NCBI GenBank assembly: GCA_021739805.1
Contig: JAIPBB010000252.1
Coordinates: forward strand, 1 to 8,017
Direction of reading: 5' to 3'
DNA: 8,017 nt
DNA from: Saprospiraceae bacterium
GTDB lineage: Bacteria > Bacteroidota > Bacteroidia > Bacteroidales > JAIPBB01
Every line of letters begins with the position of its first letter. Within the stretch, counting starts at the first letter, position 1. The notes beneath the pieces are model-generated. The model was not told the DNA's origin. It made no database searches and worked only from the letters and a program-made list of their open reading frames with translations. The position numbers and the translations under genes were made by a program. Shown here one piece after another: positions 1 to 6,752 of this stretch.

Positions 1-151
1 CATGCCCAACAACGCTTTTTTTTGACTGTTTTTCCATACTAAAAAAGTTTTATGAAACCATTTTCATAAAACTTTTACTTACCCTTAGGGAATAAGGTTA
101 TTCAGTTGATTTTACCAACCATTTTTGAGTATTATACCCTTTTTAAAGAAT
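1..151. other. Intergenic left edge, no gene seen
   Basis: No convincing coding region is visible here. The stretch holds the 3' flank of the phosphate transporter gene and one strong hairpin (annotated separately). The first 40 bases may belong to the flank of a neighbouring gene outside the window, but nothing in them can be identified. Confidence 0.6.
41..76 (-). terminator. Probable intrinsic terminator of the Na/Pi cotransporter gene
   Basis: Bases 43-57 and 62-76 form a perfect 15-bp inverted repeat around a 4-base loop (58-61). Read on the minus strand, the distal arm runs into a six-T tract (46 down to 41), as expected for a Rho-independent terminator. It lies about 75 bases beyond the stop codon of the transporter gene. 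The stem has few G/C pairs, which is common in AT-rich genomes but lowers certainty. On the plus strand the arm ends in only four T, so it could also act weakly on transcription arriving from the left. Confidence 0.6.
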
Positions 152-1861
152 TTACTTGACTCTATATTTATACTCAACAATTTCTTCGTTGATATTAATA
201 ATATGGTCTCCAATTTTTTCACAAAGAGCATAAAGACCACTGTAGGAAATCCCGGCTTCATAGGAATATTCTTTTGATTTCTGTGTGTTAAAATGGTCTT
301 CTCTAAGTTTATCCCTATAGCTGTTAATTGCATTTTCGGCATTTCTTGCATCATCAATTAATACTTCAGGCCATTCATCATTTAGGTTTTCACACATAAT
401 GTTAAGAGCATTTCTGACGAGATTAAACATATTATCCAGATTATCGCGAAGTTCCTGGGTAAACCATGCTTTTTGCTTGTTTTTATTTTCAATATTAACA
501 GCCATTTGCATACACATATCACCAATACTTTCAAGATTATCAACTATTTTTAGCATAGCCCTGATTTGACGAAATCCTAATTCACTAAGTTTCCCTTGAG
601 AAATACGGGTTAGAAACTTGGCAATTTCGATTTCCATATTATCAGTTATTTGCTCATAATGGTCAATTTTTTTGTATAATTTGGCGTAGTTCTTACTTCG
701 TTTTTCAAGTAGAAGATCCGGCACAAAACCAAACATTTTATTAACTCTTTTCCCGAAAATAGATATCTCATTCTTAGCCTGAGCTAAAGAAATTTCAGAT
801 GTTGAAAGTAGTGCAGTGTTGATATATTGCAACCTGAATTCTTCTTCGTCTTCATCTTTTTGTGGAACCATTTTTTCAACCAATTTAACTATCAATGTTG
901 TGAAGCCAATTAGGAATGCAGTATTAAGAATGTTGAATGTAGTATGAAATGCAGATAGGGCAAAAGGTTTAACGGAATCCGTAGTAAAAGCGGAATAGCC
1001 ATTTATTTCTTTTGTAATCCAATCAATACCATTTAAAAATGGGAAGAAAACAATGAGTAACCAAACAACACCAATAACATTGAAAACAAGATGAGCCCTG
1101 GCTGCTCGTTTTGCGGAAACGTTGCCTACCATTGCTGCTAAATTTGCTGTAATAGTTGTTCCAATATTTTCTCCTAATATCATAGCAGCGGCCATTTCAA
1201 AAGGAATTAACTCATTATAGCAAAGCACAAGAGTCAGTGCCATAGTTGCACTCGAAGATTGAATAGCAACAGTGATAATTGTACCAAGCAATACGAAAAT
1301 TATTATAGAACCATATCCGAAATTCACATAATTAGCAAGGAAATGAAAGAATTCAGGGTTGGAATCCATATCAGGAACATTAGATTTCAAGAAATTCAAA
1401 CCTAAAAACAGAATTGCAAAACCAATTAATAATTCTCCCCATGATTTTCGATTTGAATTATTAGAGAAGAATAAGGGGAAGGCAATACCAATTATCGGAA
1501 GTGCAAGTGCACTTAAACTAAACTTTCCAAAACCTAAAAATGTTATTAACCATGCAGTTACGGTTGTTCCAATGTTTGCACCCATTATCACACCAACAGC
1601 ACCAACCAATGAAATTAAACCGGCATTTACAAAACTTACAACCATTACTGTTGTTGCTGATGATGATTGAATTCCTGTGGTTACTAAAAAGCCTGTGAAA
1701 ACGCCTCTTAAGCGACTTGAAGTCATTGTAGCAAGAATGCTTCTCATTTTATTTCCGGCAACTTTTTGAAGAGATTCACTCATCAATTTCATTCCAAACA
1801 GGAACAAACCTAATGAGCCAACTAAAACCAGAATTTTTCCAATAGTATTTACAATTTCCAT
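152..1861 (-). CDS. Na+/phosphate cotransporter family protein (NptA/PNaS type) with PhoU-like C-terminal domain
   Basis: An inner-membrane protein of 569 residues predicted to take up inorganic phosphate with sodium. The N-terminal ~330 residues are hydrophobic and contain the duplicated signature of the Na/Pi-cotransporter family: QSSSAT at residues 65-70 and again at 201-206, each followed by a matching motif (GANIGTT at 94-100, GENIGTT at 230-236). After an acidic linker (about 335-341, rich in D and E), residues 350-565 are soluble and helical and resemble PhoU, with the repeated patterns NLESIGD (442-448) and EKIGDH (548-553). This transporter-PhoU fusion of about 550-600 residues is a usual bacterial form, so the gene looks complete. 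The ATG at 1861 leads directly into a hydrophobic helix, which supports the start. No Shine-Dalgarno is evident. It is followed by a hairpin terminator and probably transcribed alone, since 162 bp and an inverted repeat separate it from yggS upstream. Family assignment is firm. The substrate is from family knowledge, and some members may have other roles. Confidence 0.93.
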   Translation of the reverse strand: MEIVNTIGKILVLVGSLGLFLFGMKLMSESLQKVAGNKMRSILATMTSSRLRGVFTGFLVTTGIQSSSATTVMVVSFVNAGLISLVGAVGVIMGANIGTTVTAWLITFLGFGKFSLSALALPIIGIAFPLFFSNNSNRKSWGELLIGFAILFLGLNFLKSNVPDMDSNPEFFHFLANYVNFGYGSIIIFVLLGTIITVAIQSSSATMALTLVLCYNELIPFEMAAAMILGENIGTTITANLAAMVGNVSAKRAARAHLVFNVIGVVWLLIVFFPFLNGIDWITKEINGYSAFTTDSVKPFALSAFHTTFNILNTAFLIGFTTLIVKLVEKMVPQKDEDEEEFRLQYINTALLSTSEISLAQAKNEISIFGKRVNKMFGFVPDLLLEKRSKNYAKLYKKIDHYEQITDNMEIEIAKFLTRISQGKLSELGFRQIRAMLKIVDNLESIGDMCMQMAVNIENKNKQKAWFTQELRDNLDNMFNLVRNALNIMCENLNDEWPEVLIDDARNAENAINSYRDKLREDHFNTQKSKEYSYEAGISYSGLYALCEKIGDHIININEEIVEYKYRVK

Positions 1862-1879
1862 TAATACAGTGACTTAGGC

Positions 1880-1910
1880 GAAGTTTACTTAGTGTTTAAT
1901 TATTTACAAA
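1880..1910 (-). promoter_or_regulatory. Candidate Bacteroidota-type promoter for the Na/Pi cotransporter
   Basis: On the minus strand a TTTG (1907-1910) is followed after 19 bases by TAAACTTC (1880-1887), a partial match to the Bacteroidota -7 element TAnnTTTG. The spacing fits the known -33/-7 arrangement. The implied transcript would start about 10-15 bases before the ATG. The -7 match is imperfect, so this is tentative. Confidence 0.25.
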
Positions 1911-1916
1911 TAAATG

Positions 1917-1967
1917 ATAAATTGTTAATTTAATCTAGAAATTAAATTTTTAGTATTAACAATTTAT
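1917..1967. repeat. 13-bp perfect inverted repeat between yggS and the phosphate transporter
   Basis: Bases 1917-1929 and 1955-1967 are exact inverse complements separated by 25 bases. A second, inner 8-bp inverted repeat (1927-1934 with 1941-1948, six-base loop) overlaps the left outer arm by three bases, so the two stems compete at that point. The element could be a hairpin at the end of the yggS transcript or an operator upstream of the transporter. It lacks a good T tract on the minus strand, and its composition is almost entirely A/T, so chance is a real alternative. Confidence 0.4.
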
Positions 1968-2023
1968 TAACATTAAGTTAAGGGTAAATTAATTTATGAG
2001 AAAATTACAGAAAGGATAAAATT

Positions 2024-2692
2024 TTAATAGTTTCTTGCTCCAAAAATTGCACTACCAACTCTAACCATTGTGCTTCCTTCTTCAATTGCAATTATATAAT
2101 CATCCGACATTCCCATTGATATTTCTTTAAATTCTGGCTTATCTGCAAAGAATTTGCTTTTTAAATAATCGAAGTATTTTTTTAACTGTTTAAATTCTGA
2201 ACGAATAACTTCAGTGTCGTCTGTATATGTTGCCATACCCATAACTCCTACAATTTTTACATTTGTTAGTTTAGAGAATTCTTCTGATTGGAGTATGTTT
2301 TCTGCTTCTTTAATATCAAGTCCAAATTTAGATTCTTCAGTAGCAATGTGAAATTGCAGCAAACAATTTATTGTTCTGTTTGAATTAGTTGCTTGCTTAT
2401 TAATTTCCTTCAAAAGTTTTAAACTGTCAACAGCTTCAATCAAACTAATGAAATGTGCAAAAAACTTAACTTTGTTGGTTTGCAAATGCCCTATATAGTG
2501 CCATTGTATATCATCAGGAAGTTCAGGTTGTTTTTTAATTAAATCCTGAACTTTGTTTTCTCCGAAAATCCTTTGACCTGCCATATAAGCCTCCAATATA
2601 GTGTCATTTGGTTTGGTTTTAGAAACTGCAACCAGTTTCACATTTTCAGGAATGTTTTTTAGAATTGTTAATAGATTTTCTTTTACTGACAT
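2024..2692 (-). CDS. yggS: YggS family pyridoxal-5'-phosphate-binding protein (PLPBP/PROSC homologue)
   Basis: A cytoplasmic single-domain PLP-binding protein of 222 residues, within the normal length range for the family. It has the fold-type III (alanine-racemase-like) TIM barrel without a second domain. The expected Schiff-base lysine is K25 in the conserved VAVSKTKP stretch (21-28). Other family motifs are FGENKVQD (43-50), WHYIGHLQTNK (64-74), the ESKFGL segment (120-125), SMGMSDDY (192-199) and the phosphate-binding end GSTMVRVGSAIFG (206-218). The family has no established catalytic reaction. It acts in vitamin B6 homeostasis and affects amino-acid and keto-acid pools when lost in other bacteria. 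The ATG at 2692 is chosen because the family's N-terminal helix follows at once and the divergent gene lies close behind. The gene stands alone here, without the proC or yggT neighbours found in some other phyla. Confidence 0.93.
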   Translation of the reverse strand: MSVKENLLTILKNIPENVKLVAVSKTKPNDTILEAYMAGQRIFGENKVQDLIKKQPELPDDIQWHYIGHLQTNKVKFFAHFISLIEAVDSLKLLKEINKQATNSNRTINCLLQFHIATEESKFGLDIKEAENILQSEEFSKLTNVKIVGVMGMATYTDDTEVIRSEFKQLKKYFDYLKSKFFADKPEFKEISMGMSDDYIIAIEEGSTMVRVGSAIFGARNY

Positions 2693-2712
2693 TAGATTAT
2701 GGTTTTAAGGTG

Positions 2713-2743
2713 TAAATTTAAAAATTATTTTTGCCTTTACAAT
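2713..2743 (-). promoter_or_regulatory. Candidate promoter for yggS
   Basis: On the minus strand ATTG (2740-2743) is followed after 19 bases by TAAATTTA (2713-2720), which matches five of the six defined positions of the Bacteroidota -7 consensus TAnnTTTG. Transcription would start around 2706, giving a leader of roughly 15 bases before the yggS ATG. This is a prediction from spacing and motif only. Confidence 0.35.
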
Positions 2744-2757
2744 TTTTATTATTTTAG
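2730..2757 (+). promoter_or_regulatory. Candidate promoter for the membrane protein/LTA-synthase-like pair
   Basis: TTTG (2730-2733) is followed after 16 bases by TATTTTAG (2750-2757), a one-mismatch version of TAnnTTTG. The spacer is slightly short for the Bacteroidota arrangement. The predicted start near 2764 would exclude the upstream ATG at 2699 from the transcript and leave about 34 bases of leader before the ATG at 2798. It overlaps the candidate yggS promoter on the opposite strand, as expected for a compact divergent region. Confidence 0.25.
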
Positions 2758-2797
2758 AACTAAGTATAAAAAAATTGAAGACTTTATTTATAATGTT

Positions 2798-3355
2798 ATG
2801 ATTGAAGAATATAAGATATCAGATGATGTCAAAAAAGCTTTGCGAATCACTAAAATCATTACAACAAAAGAAGGAAACAAGGTTTTTATTTTTCAGTTGG
2901 GATGTTTTGATGCATTTCTTAGATTTTTCCTTGTTTGGATATTTACTATTGGAAATATTCTGATTGCAATGGGAGAGATTATCGCTATGGCAATGGATTC
3001 TTTTCCTAAAGAAATTTGGTGGGCACCAATAATCCATATTTTACTACTCTTGTTTCCTTTTTTTATGCTAAAGGATTTGCCACCTAAAGGTATGGAAATC
3101 AATAGTGATAGTCTAAAATTAGCTTATAGGAAAATCTTTAATGGAATGAAATATAAGGATATAAATCTTTCAAAGATTGATTATTTAAAATCATATTTCA
3201 CATCTTATAAAGGCACACTAAGAACCGAAATAAGAGGAGTAATGAATTCAGGTCGGTCGAAACTAATATTTAAATCACGAATATCTGAAGAAGCTGAGCA
3301 CAAAATTGTTTCAGGTTTTTTTTCTGAATTACTAAATAAAGAAATTAAGGAATGA
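2798..3355 (+). CDS. Small two-helix membrane protein, possible bacterial PH-like domain; function unknown
   Basis: I do not recognise a named family. With the start at 2798 the protein has 185 residues. A short cytoplasm-like N-terminus (1-38) precedes two hydrophobic segments, about 41-67 and 74-92, separated by a short WW-containing turn. The soluble C-terminal part (about 98-182) begins with MEINSDSLKLAY, has alternating beta-strand patterns and ends in an amphipathic helix (EEAEHKIVSGFFSELL). That order resembles YcxB-like or bacterial PH-domain membrane proteins, but this is judged by eye. An in-frame ATG at 2699 would add 33 residues. I reject it because that extension is low-complexity, covers the promoter region and begins six bases from the yggS start codon. 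The stop overlaps the start of the next gene in an ATGA, so the two are very likely co-transcribed and translationally coupled, which suggests a shared envelope role. Confidence 0.75.
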   Translation: MIEEYKISDDVKKALRITKIITTKEGNKVFIFQLGCFDAFLRFFLVWIFTIGNILIAMGEIIAMAMDSFPKEIWWAPIIHILLLLFPFFMLKDLPPKGMEINSDSLKLAYRKIFNGMKYKDINLSKIDYLKSYFTSYKGTLRTEIRGVMNSGRSKLIFKSRISEEAEHKIVSGFFSELLNKEIKE

Positions 3356-5211
3356 TTAGCTATTTTAAATCCTTGCTCAAACAATCTGCATTTTGGATGC
3401 TGTTTTTTGCATTTATTCGCCTTATATTCATACTGTTCCATATTCAAATAATTCTTAAAGAAGAAGCTGAATTTTTAAGCATAATAGCAAGTTTTTACCA
3501 TGCCTTAATTTTAGATTTATCAACATGTTGTTATATTTTGATTTTCCCTTTTATAATAAATACTCTACAACTGTTTTTCAGGCTGAAAGCTTTAACTAAA
3601 ATTTTAACAGTTTACTCTGCATTAATAATCTTTATCATATCGCTAATTACTGTTGTTGAATTAGGTGTTTTTAGCGAGTGGCAGACAAAACTTCATTATA
3701 AATCATTAATGTATTTACTACATCCTCAGGAAATTTTTCAAACGGCACAAACCGGCCTAACAATATTCCTAATAGTTATTCTTCTTATTGTATTTTCACT
3801 TTCTTTGTTTGTCTATATGAAGTTTTTTAGAGTTAAAGTGATAAAAATTACTTCTAATTATATAGTTGCTTTTGTTAGTATTTTAGTAATTCCTATAATC
3901 CTTTTTATTGGAATTAGGGGAGGAGTCAAACCAATTCCAATAACTCAAAGCGAAGTTTTTTACTCTAAACATTCGGTTTTAAATTATGCAGCAATGAATT
4001 CTGCGTGGAATCTTGCCTATAGCATTACTCATAATTATGAAAATATTGAAAGAAATCCCTTTGCATTTTATGATGAAGAAGAAGCAAAGCAATTAGTTGC
4101 TAAAATTTACAAAACTGATTCAGATTCTATAGTCGAAATATTAAACAACAAACGACCAAATATAGTGATAATAATTCTTGAAAGCTGGTCAGCAAATATA
4201 ATTGAGTCAATAAGTGGGGAAAAGGGTTATACACCTGAATTTCATAAACTTGAAAAAGAAGGTCTGTTGTTTACTAATTTTTATGCTTGTGGAACTCGTT
4301 CTCAACAAGCGATGTCTGCAATTTTTGGCGGTTTTCCATCAACTCCTATTGTTGATATAACTGAAAACATTGAGAAATATTCTAAACTTCCAAACATAAC
4401 ATCAAAGATTAAAAACATTGGTTACAGTACTTCTTTCTACTTCGGCGGACAATTGAGATATGGAAATATAAAAAGCTATCTTATGTCAAATGGTTTTGAC
4501 AGGCTGGTTGAAGAAGTGAATTTTGATAATTCTATTCCTAAAGGAAAATTGGGCCTACATGATGAATTTGTTTATAGCAGACATATTGAAGATTTAAATA
4601 AAGAAAAGCAACCGTTTCTTTCAGCAGTTTTTACTTTAAGTTCTCATGCTCCCTATGATATGCCAATGAAAAAGAAGAGGTTCAATGAAGGTTCCGAAGT
4701 AAATTTTTTAAACTCAATTTATTATTCTGACCAATGCCTTGGTAAATATTTTGAAGAAGCAAAAAAACAAAGCTGGTACAGCAATACACTTTTTATACTA
4801 GTTGCAGACCACAGTCGTTCAACTCATTTGCATCTGGGTTATGGGGAGCCGGCTCATTATAAAATTCCACTTTTGCTTTTTGGTGATGTTATTAAAGATG
4901 AATTTAAAGGAAAAAAAATTAGCAAAATCGGATCACAGCATGATATTGCTTCCACTTTGCTTTTTCAAATGGATATATCTAGCAATGAGTTTGTGTGGAG
5001 TAAAAACTTGCTAAATCTTCACTCACCGGAATTTGCTTATTATTGCTTTAATGAAGGATTAGGCTGGGTAAGACCTGACAATTATTTTGTTTGGGATAGA
5101 AATGTACATGGCTATTATTCAGTTCACTTACAACCCGAATTAAAGGATTCTATCATTAAGGAAGGAAATTCCTATTTGCAATATTTATTTCAGACTTATA
5201 TGGATATGTAA
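3352..5211 (+). CDS. LTA synthase family protein (membrane-anchored alkaline-phosphatase/sulfatase-superfamily transferase)
   Basis: A 619-residue integral membrane enzyme with the LtaS/OpgB architecture. About five N-terminal transmembrane helices (roughly 13-33, 44-75, 84-104, 135-157, 168-188) are followed by a periplasmic catalytic domain from about 268 onward. Metal- and nucleophile-site motifs of the superfamily are visible: the E of ILESWS (E277), the probable Thr nucleophile T315 in ACGTRSQQA, the H of SSHAPY (H432) and the DH pair in VADHS (486-487). All key positions look intact, so an active enzyme is expected. Relatives transfer phosphoglycerol or phosphoethanolamine headgroups from phospholipids. 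Since Bacteroidota do not make classical lipoteichoic acid, the acceptor is unknown and may be a glycan, lipid or periplasmic glucan. The ATG at 3352 overlaps the preceding stop by four bases (ATGA). No plus-strand terminator is clear after the stop. Confidence 0.9.
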   Translation: MISYFKSLLKQSAFWMLFFAFIRLIFILFHIQIILKEEAEFLSIIASFYHALILDLSTCCYILIFPFIINTLQLFFRLKALTKILTVYSALIIFIISLITVVELGVFSEWQTKLHYKSLMYLLHPQEIFQTAQTGLTIFLIVILLIVFSLSLFVYMKFFRVKVIKITSNYIVAFVSILVIPIILFIGIRGGVKPIPITQSEVFYSKHSVLNYAAMNSAWNLAYSITHNYENIERNPFAFYDEEEAKQLVAKIYKTDSDSIVEILNNKRPNIVIIILESWSANIIESISGEKGYTPEFHKLEKEGLLFTNFYACGTRSQQAMSAIFGGFPSTPIVDITENIEKYSKLPNITSKIKNIGYSTSFYFGGQLRYGNIKSYLMSNGFDRLVEEVNFDNSIPKGKLGLHDEFVYSRHIEDLNKEKQPFLSAVFTLSSHAPYDMPMKKKRFNEGSEVNFLNSIYYSDQCLGKYFEEAKKQSWYSNTLFILVADHSRSTHLHLGYGEPAHYKIPLLLFGDVIKDEFKGKKISKIGSQHDIASTLLFQMDISSNEFVWSKNLLNLHSPEFAYYCFNEGLGWVRPDNYFVWDRNVHGYYSVHLQPELKDSIIKEGNSYLQYLFQTYMDM

Positions 5212-5261
5212 GCTGAAAAGCAAATTATATGCATGAGATGTTGAACGTTAGATATTGGTAG

Positions 5262-5296
5262 TTAGAAATTAGAAATTAGAAATTGGAAATTAGAAA
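5262..5296 (+). repeat. Heptamer tandem repeat, TTAGAAA x 5
   Basis: Five consecutive 7-base units: TTAGAAA three times, one TTGGAAA variant, then TTAGAAA. The array lies between two convergent transcription units, in non-coding sequence. Two degenerate units with the same period (5248-5254 and 5255-5261) precede it. Confidence 0.9.
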
Positions 5297-5322
5297 TTTA
5301 CTACTAGCATCTGATTACTGAC

Positions 5323-5364
5323 ATACTGAATACCGAATACTGAATACTGAACACCGAATACCGA
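5323..5364 (+). repeat. Heptamer tandem repeat, ATACYGA x 6
   Basis: Six consecutive 7-base units of the form ATACTGA or ATACCGA, the fifth being ACACCGA. It lies 26 bases after the TTAGAAA array. When both arrays are cut in the TTAGAAA phase, these units read ACTGAAT/ACCGAAT and share GAA at positions 4-6 with the first array, which suggests a common origin. Such short arrays are prone to slippage and are probably selectively neutral intergenic sequence. Confidence 0.9.
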
Positions 5365-5415
5365 AACATCAAAAATCATCATTTGTTAATCGATATTCGA
5401 TGTTCATTATTAATC

Positions 5416-5449
5416 AAAAAAAAGCCACCCACAAAATTGCAGATGGCTT
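5416..5449 (-). terminator. Intrinsic terminator of the serA/DUF1015 cluster
   Basis: In minus-strand RNA, bases 5449-5438 pair with 5433-5422 as a continuous 12-bp stem (three G-U wobbles, G/C-rich near the base) around a 4-base loop. An uninterrupted run of eight T follows (5423 down to 5416). It begins about 30 bases after the DUF1015 stop codon. On the plus strand the wobbles become A-C mismatches and no T tract follows, so it acts mainly or only for the minus-strand genes. Confidence 0.85.
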
Positions 5450-5478
5450 CCAATTCATATATTTAATCTGATAGGATT

Positions 5479-6720
5479 CTAGTTGTCTAATGAGTGAATA
5501 ATTAATCCACTTCTAAGTTTTGGTTCGAACCATGTTGTTTTAGGTGGCATAATATTTCCTGAGTCTGCAATATCAATTAATTGTTTCATCGAAACAGCGT
5601 AAAGAGCAAAAGCAACTTTCATTTCGCCACTATCAACTCTGCGTTTCAATTCGCCTAAGCCTCGGATTCCACCAACAAAATCAATTCTTTTCGAAGTTCT
5701 TAAATCCTGAATATCAAGATGTGGTTCAAGAACCTGATTTGTAAGTATTGTTACGTCAAGAACACCAACCGGGTCATTATCGTTATAAATACCTTCTTTA
5801 GCAGTTAGTTTATACCATCTTCCTTCTAAATACATTGAGAATTCATGAAGTTTAGCCGGTTTATAGATTTCTGTTCCCATGTCTTCAACATCGAAACCTG
5901 CTTTAAGTTTTTCAACAAATTCTTGTGGTGTTGCACCATTCAAATCTTTAACAACTCTATTGTAATCAATAATTGTTAATTGATCGTCAGGAAAATGAAC
6001 AGCAAGGAAGAAATTATACTCTTCATCACCTTTATGGTTTGGATTATTTGCTTTTCTTTCGTTTCCAACAAGAGCAGCAGCAGCAGTTCTATGGTGTCCG
6101 TCAGCAACATAAGTTGAAGGTAATTCAGCAAAAAGTTCTATTATTCTATCGATTTTTGCTTTATCTCTGATTACCCATAAATGATGTCCAAATCCTTCAT
6201 CAGCAACAAAATCATATTCAGGGTCTTCGATAATAACACTATCAACAATATCATCAATTTCCTTTACTGCCGGATAGGTGAAAAACACAGGTTCGTAGTT
6301 AATTCCACTTAGACGAATATGTTTTATTCTGTCTTCTTCTTTATCAGGTCGTGTAAGCTCATGTTTTTTGATAACATTATTCATATAATCTTCAACACCG
6401 GCACAACCAACAATTCCATATTGTGTTTTACCATTCATGGTTTGTGCATAGATATAAAGATATTCTTCATCATCCTGAAAAAGAACACCTTCTTTTAGAA
6501 GATTAAAGAAATTTTCTTTTCCTTTTTCATAAACTGTATCATCATGGTCATCAATACTGTCATCTAAATCAATTTCAGGTTTTGTTACATGAAGATAGCT
6601 GTACTTAGTAGCTTCTAATCTAGCTTCTTGTTTGTTTAATACATCGTAAGGACGAGCAGCTATTTCCTGAGCTTTATCCTTTTGTGGTCGCATTCCTTTG
6701 AATGCCTTTAAAATTGCCAT
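5479..6720 (-). CDS. DUF1015 family protein, possibly acting in serine/phosphoserine metabolism
   Basis: A soluble, probably cytoplasmic protein of 413 residues, a typical full length for DUF1015. Visible conserved blocks are RPYDVLN (23-29), HELTRPDKEEDR (120-131), YVADGHHRTAAA (204-215), the HFPDDQL...DYNRVV region (242-257), RIDFVGGIRGLGEL (345-358) and MPPKTTWFEPKLRSGL (391-406). There is no signal peptide or membrane segment. The DGHHR motif resembles the nucleotide-binding motif of ParB/sulfiredoxin-fold proteins, including ADP- or ATP-dependent free-serine kinases (SerK, SbnI). Together with its place downstream of serA, this makes a serine-kinase-like or phosphoserine-handling role plausible, but that is inference. 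The ATG at 6720 starts directly with the conserved MAILKAFKGMRP segment. The preceding gene ends 32 bases upstream, so co-transcription is likely, and a strong terminator follows the TAG stop. Confidence 0.9.
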   Translation of the reverse strand: MAILKAFKGMRPQKDKAQEIAARPYDVLNKQEARLEATKYSYLHVTKPEIDLDDSIDDHDDTVYEKGKENFFNLLKEGVLFQDDEEYLYIYAQTMNGKTQYGIVGCAGVEDYMNNVIKKHELTRPDKEEDRIKHIRLSGINYEPVFFTYPAVKEIDDIVDSVIIEDPEYDFVADEGFGHHLWVIRDKAKIDRIIELFAELPSTYVADGHHRTAAAALVGNERKANNPNHKGDEEYNFFLAVHFPDDQLTIIDYNRVVKDLNGATPQEFVEKLKAGFDVEDMGTEIYKPAKLHEFSMYLEGRWYKLTAKEGIYNDNDPVGVLDVTILTNQVLEPHLDIQDLRTSKRIDFVGGIRGLGELKRRVDSGEMKVAFALYAVSMKQLIDIADSGNIMPPKTTWFEPKLRSGLIIHSLDN

Positions 6721-6752
6721 TTTCTATAAATTTAGTTTTTAAATTTTCTTAT

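Noticed and set aside
112..357. Minus-strand open frame of 81 codons
   Set aside because: It overlaps the 3' end of the phosphate transporter in another frame and has no recognisable protein features.
1359..1670. Plus-strand open frame of 103 codons inside the phosphate transporter
   Set aside because: It lies wholly antisense to the conserved membrane domain, including QSSSAT, and is best explained as a shadow of it.
2699..2797. N-terminal extension of the membrane protein from the ATG at 2699
   Set aside because: The extension is rich in K, Y, F and N without pattern, covers the likely promoters and starts six bases from yggS. The ATG at 2798 is preferred.
2819..3447. Three minus-strand open frames antisense to the membrane protein and the start of the LtaS-like gene
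   Set aside because: They have no motifs or consistent composition and oppose two well-supported genes.
5262..5364. Heptamer arrays as a CRISPR or origin-like iteron array
   Set aside because: Units are 7 bases with no spacers, there are no cas or rep genes, and no DnaA-box pattern is seen.
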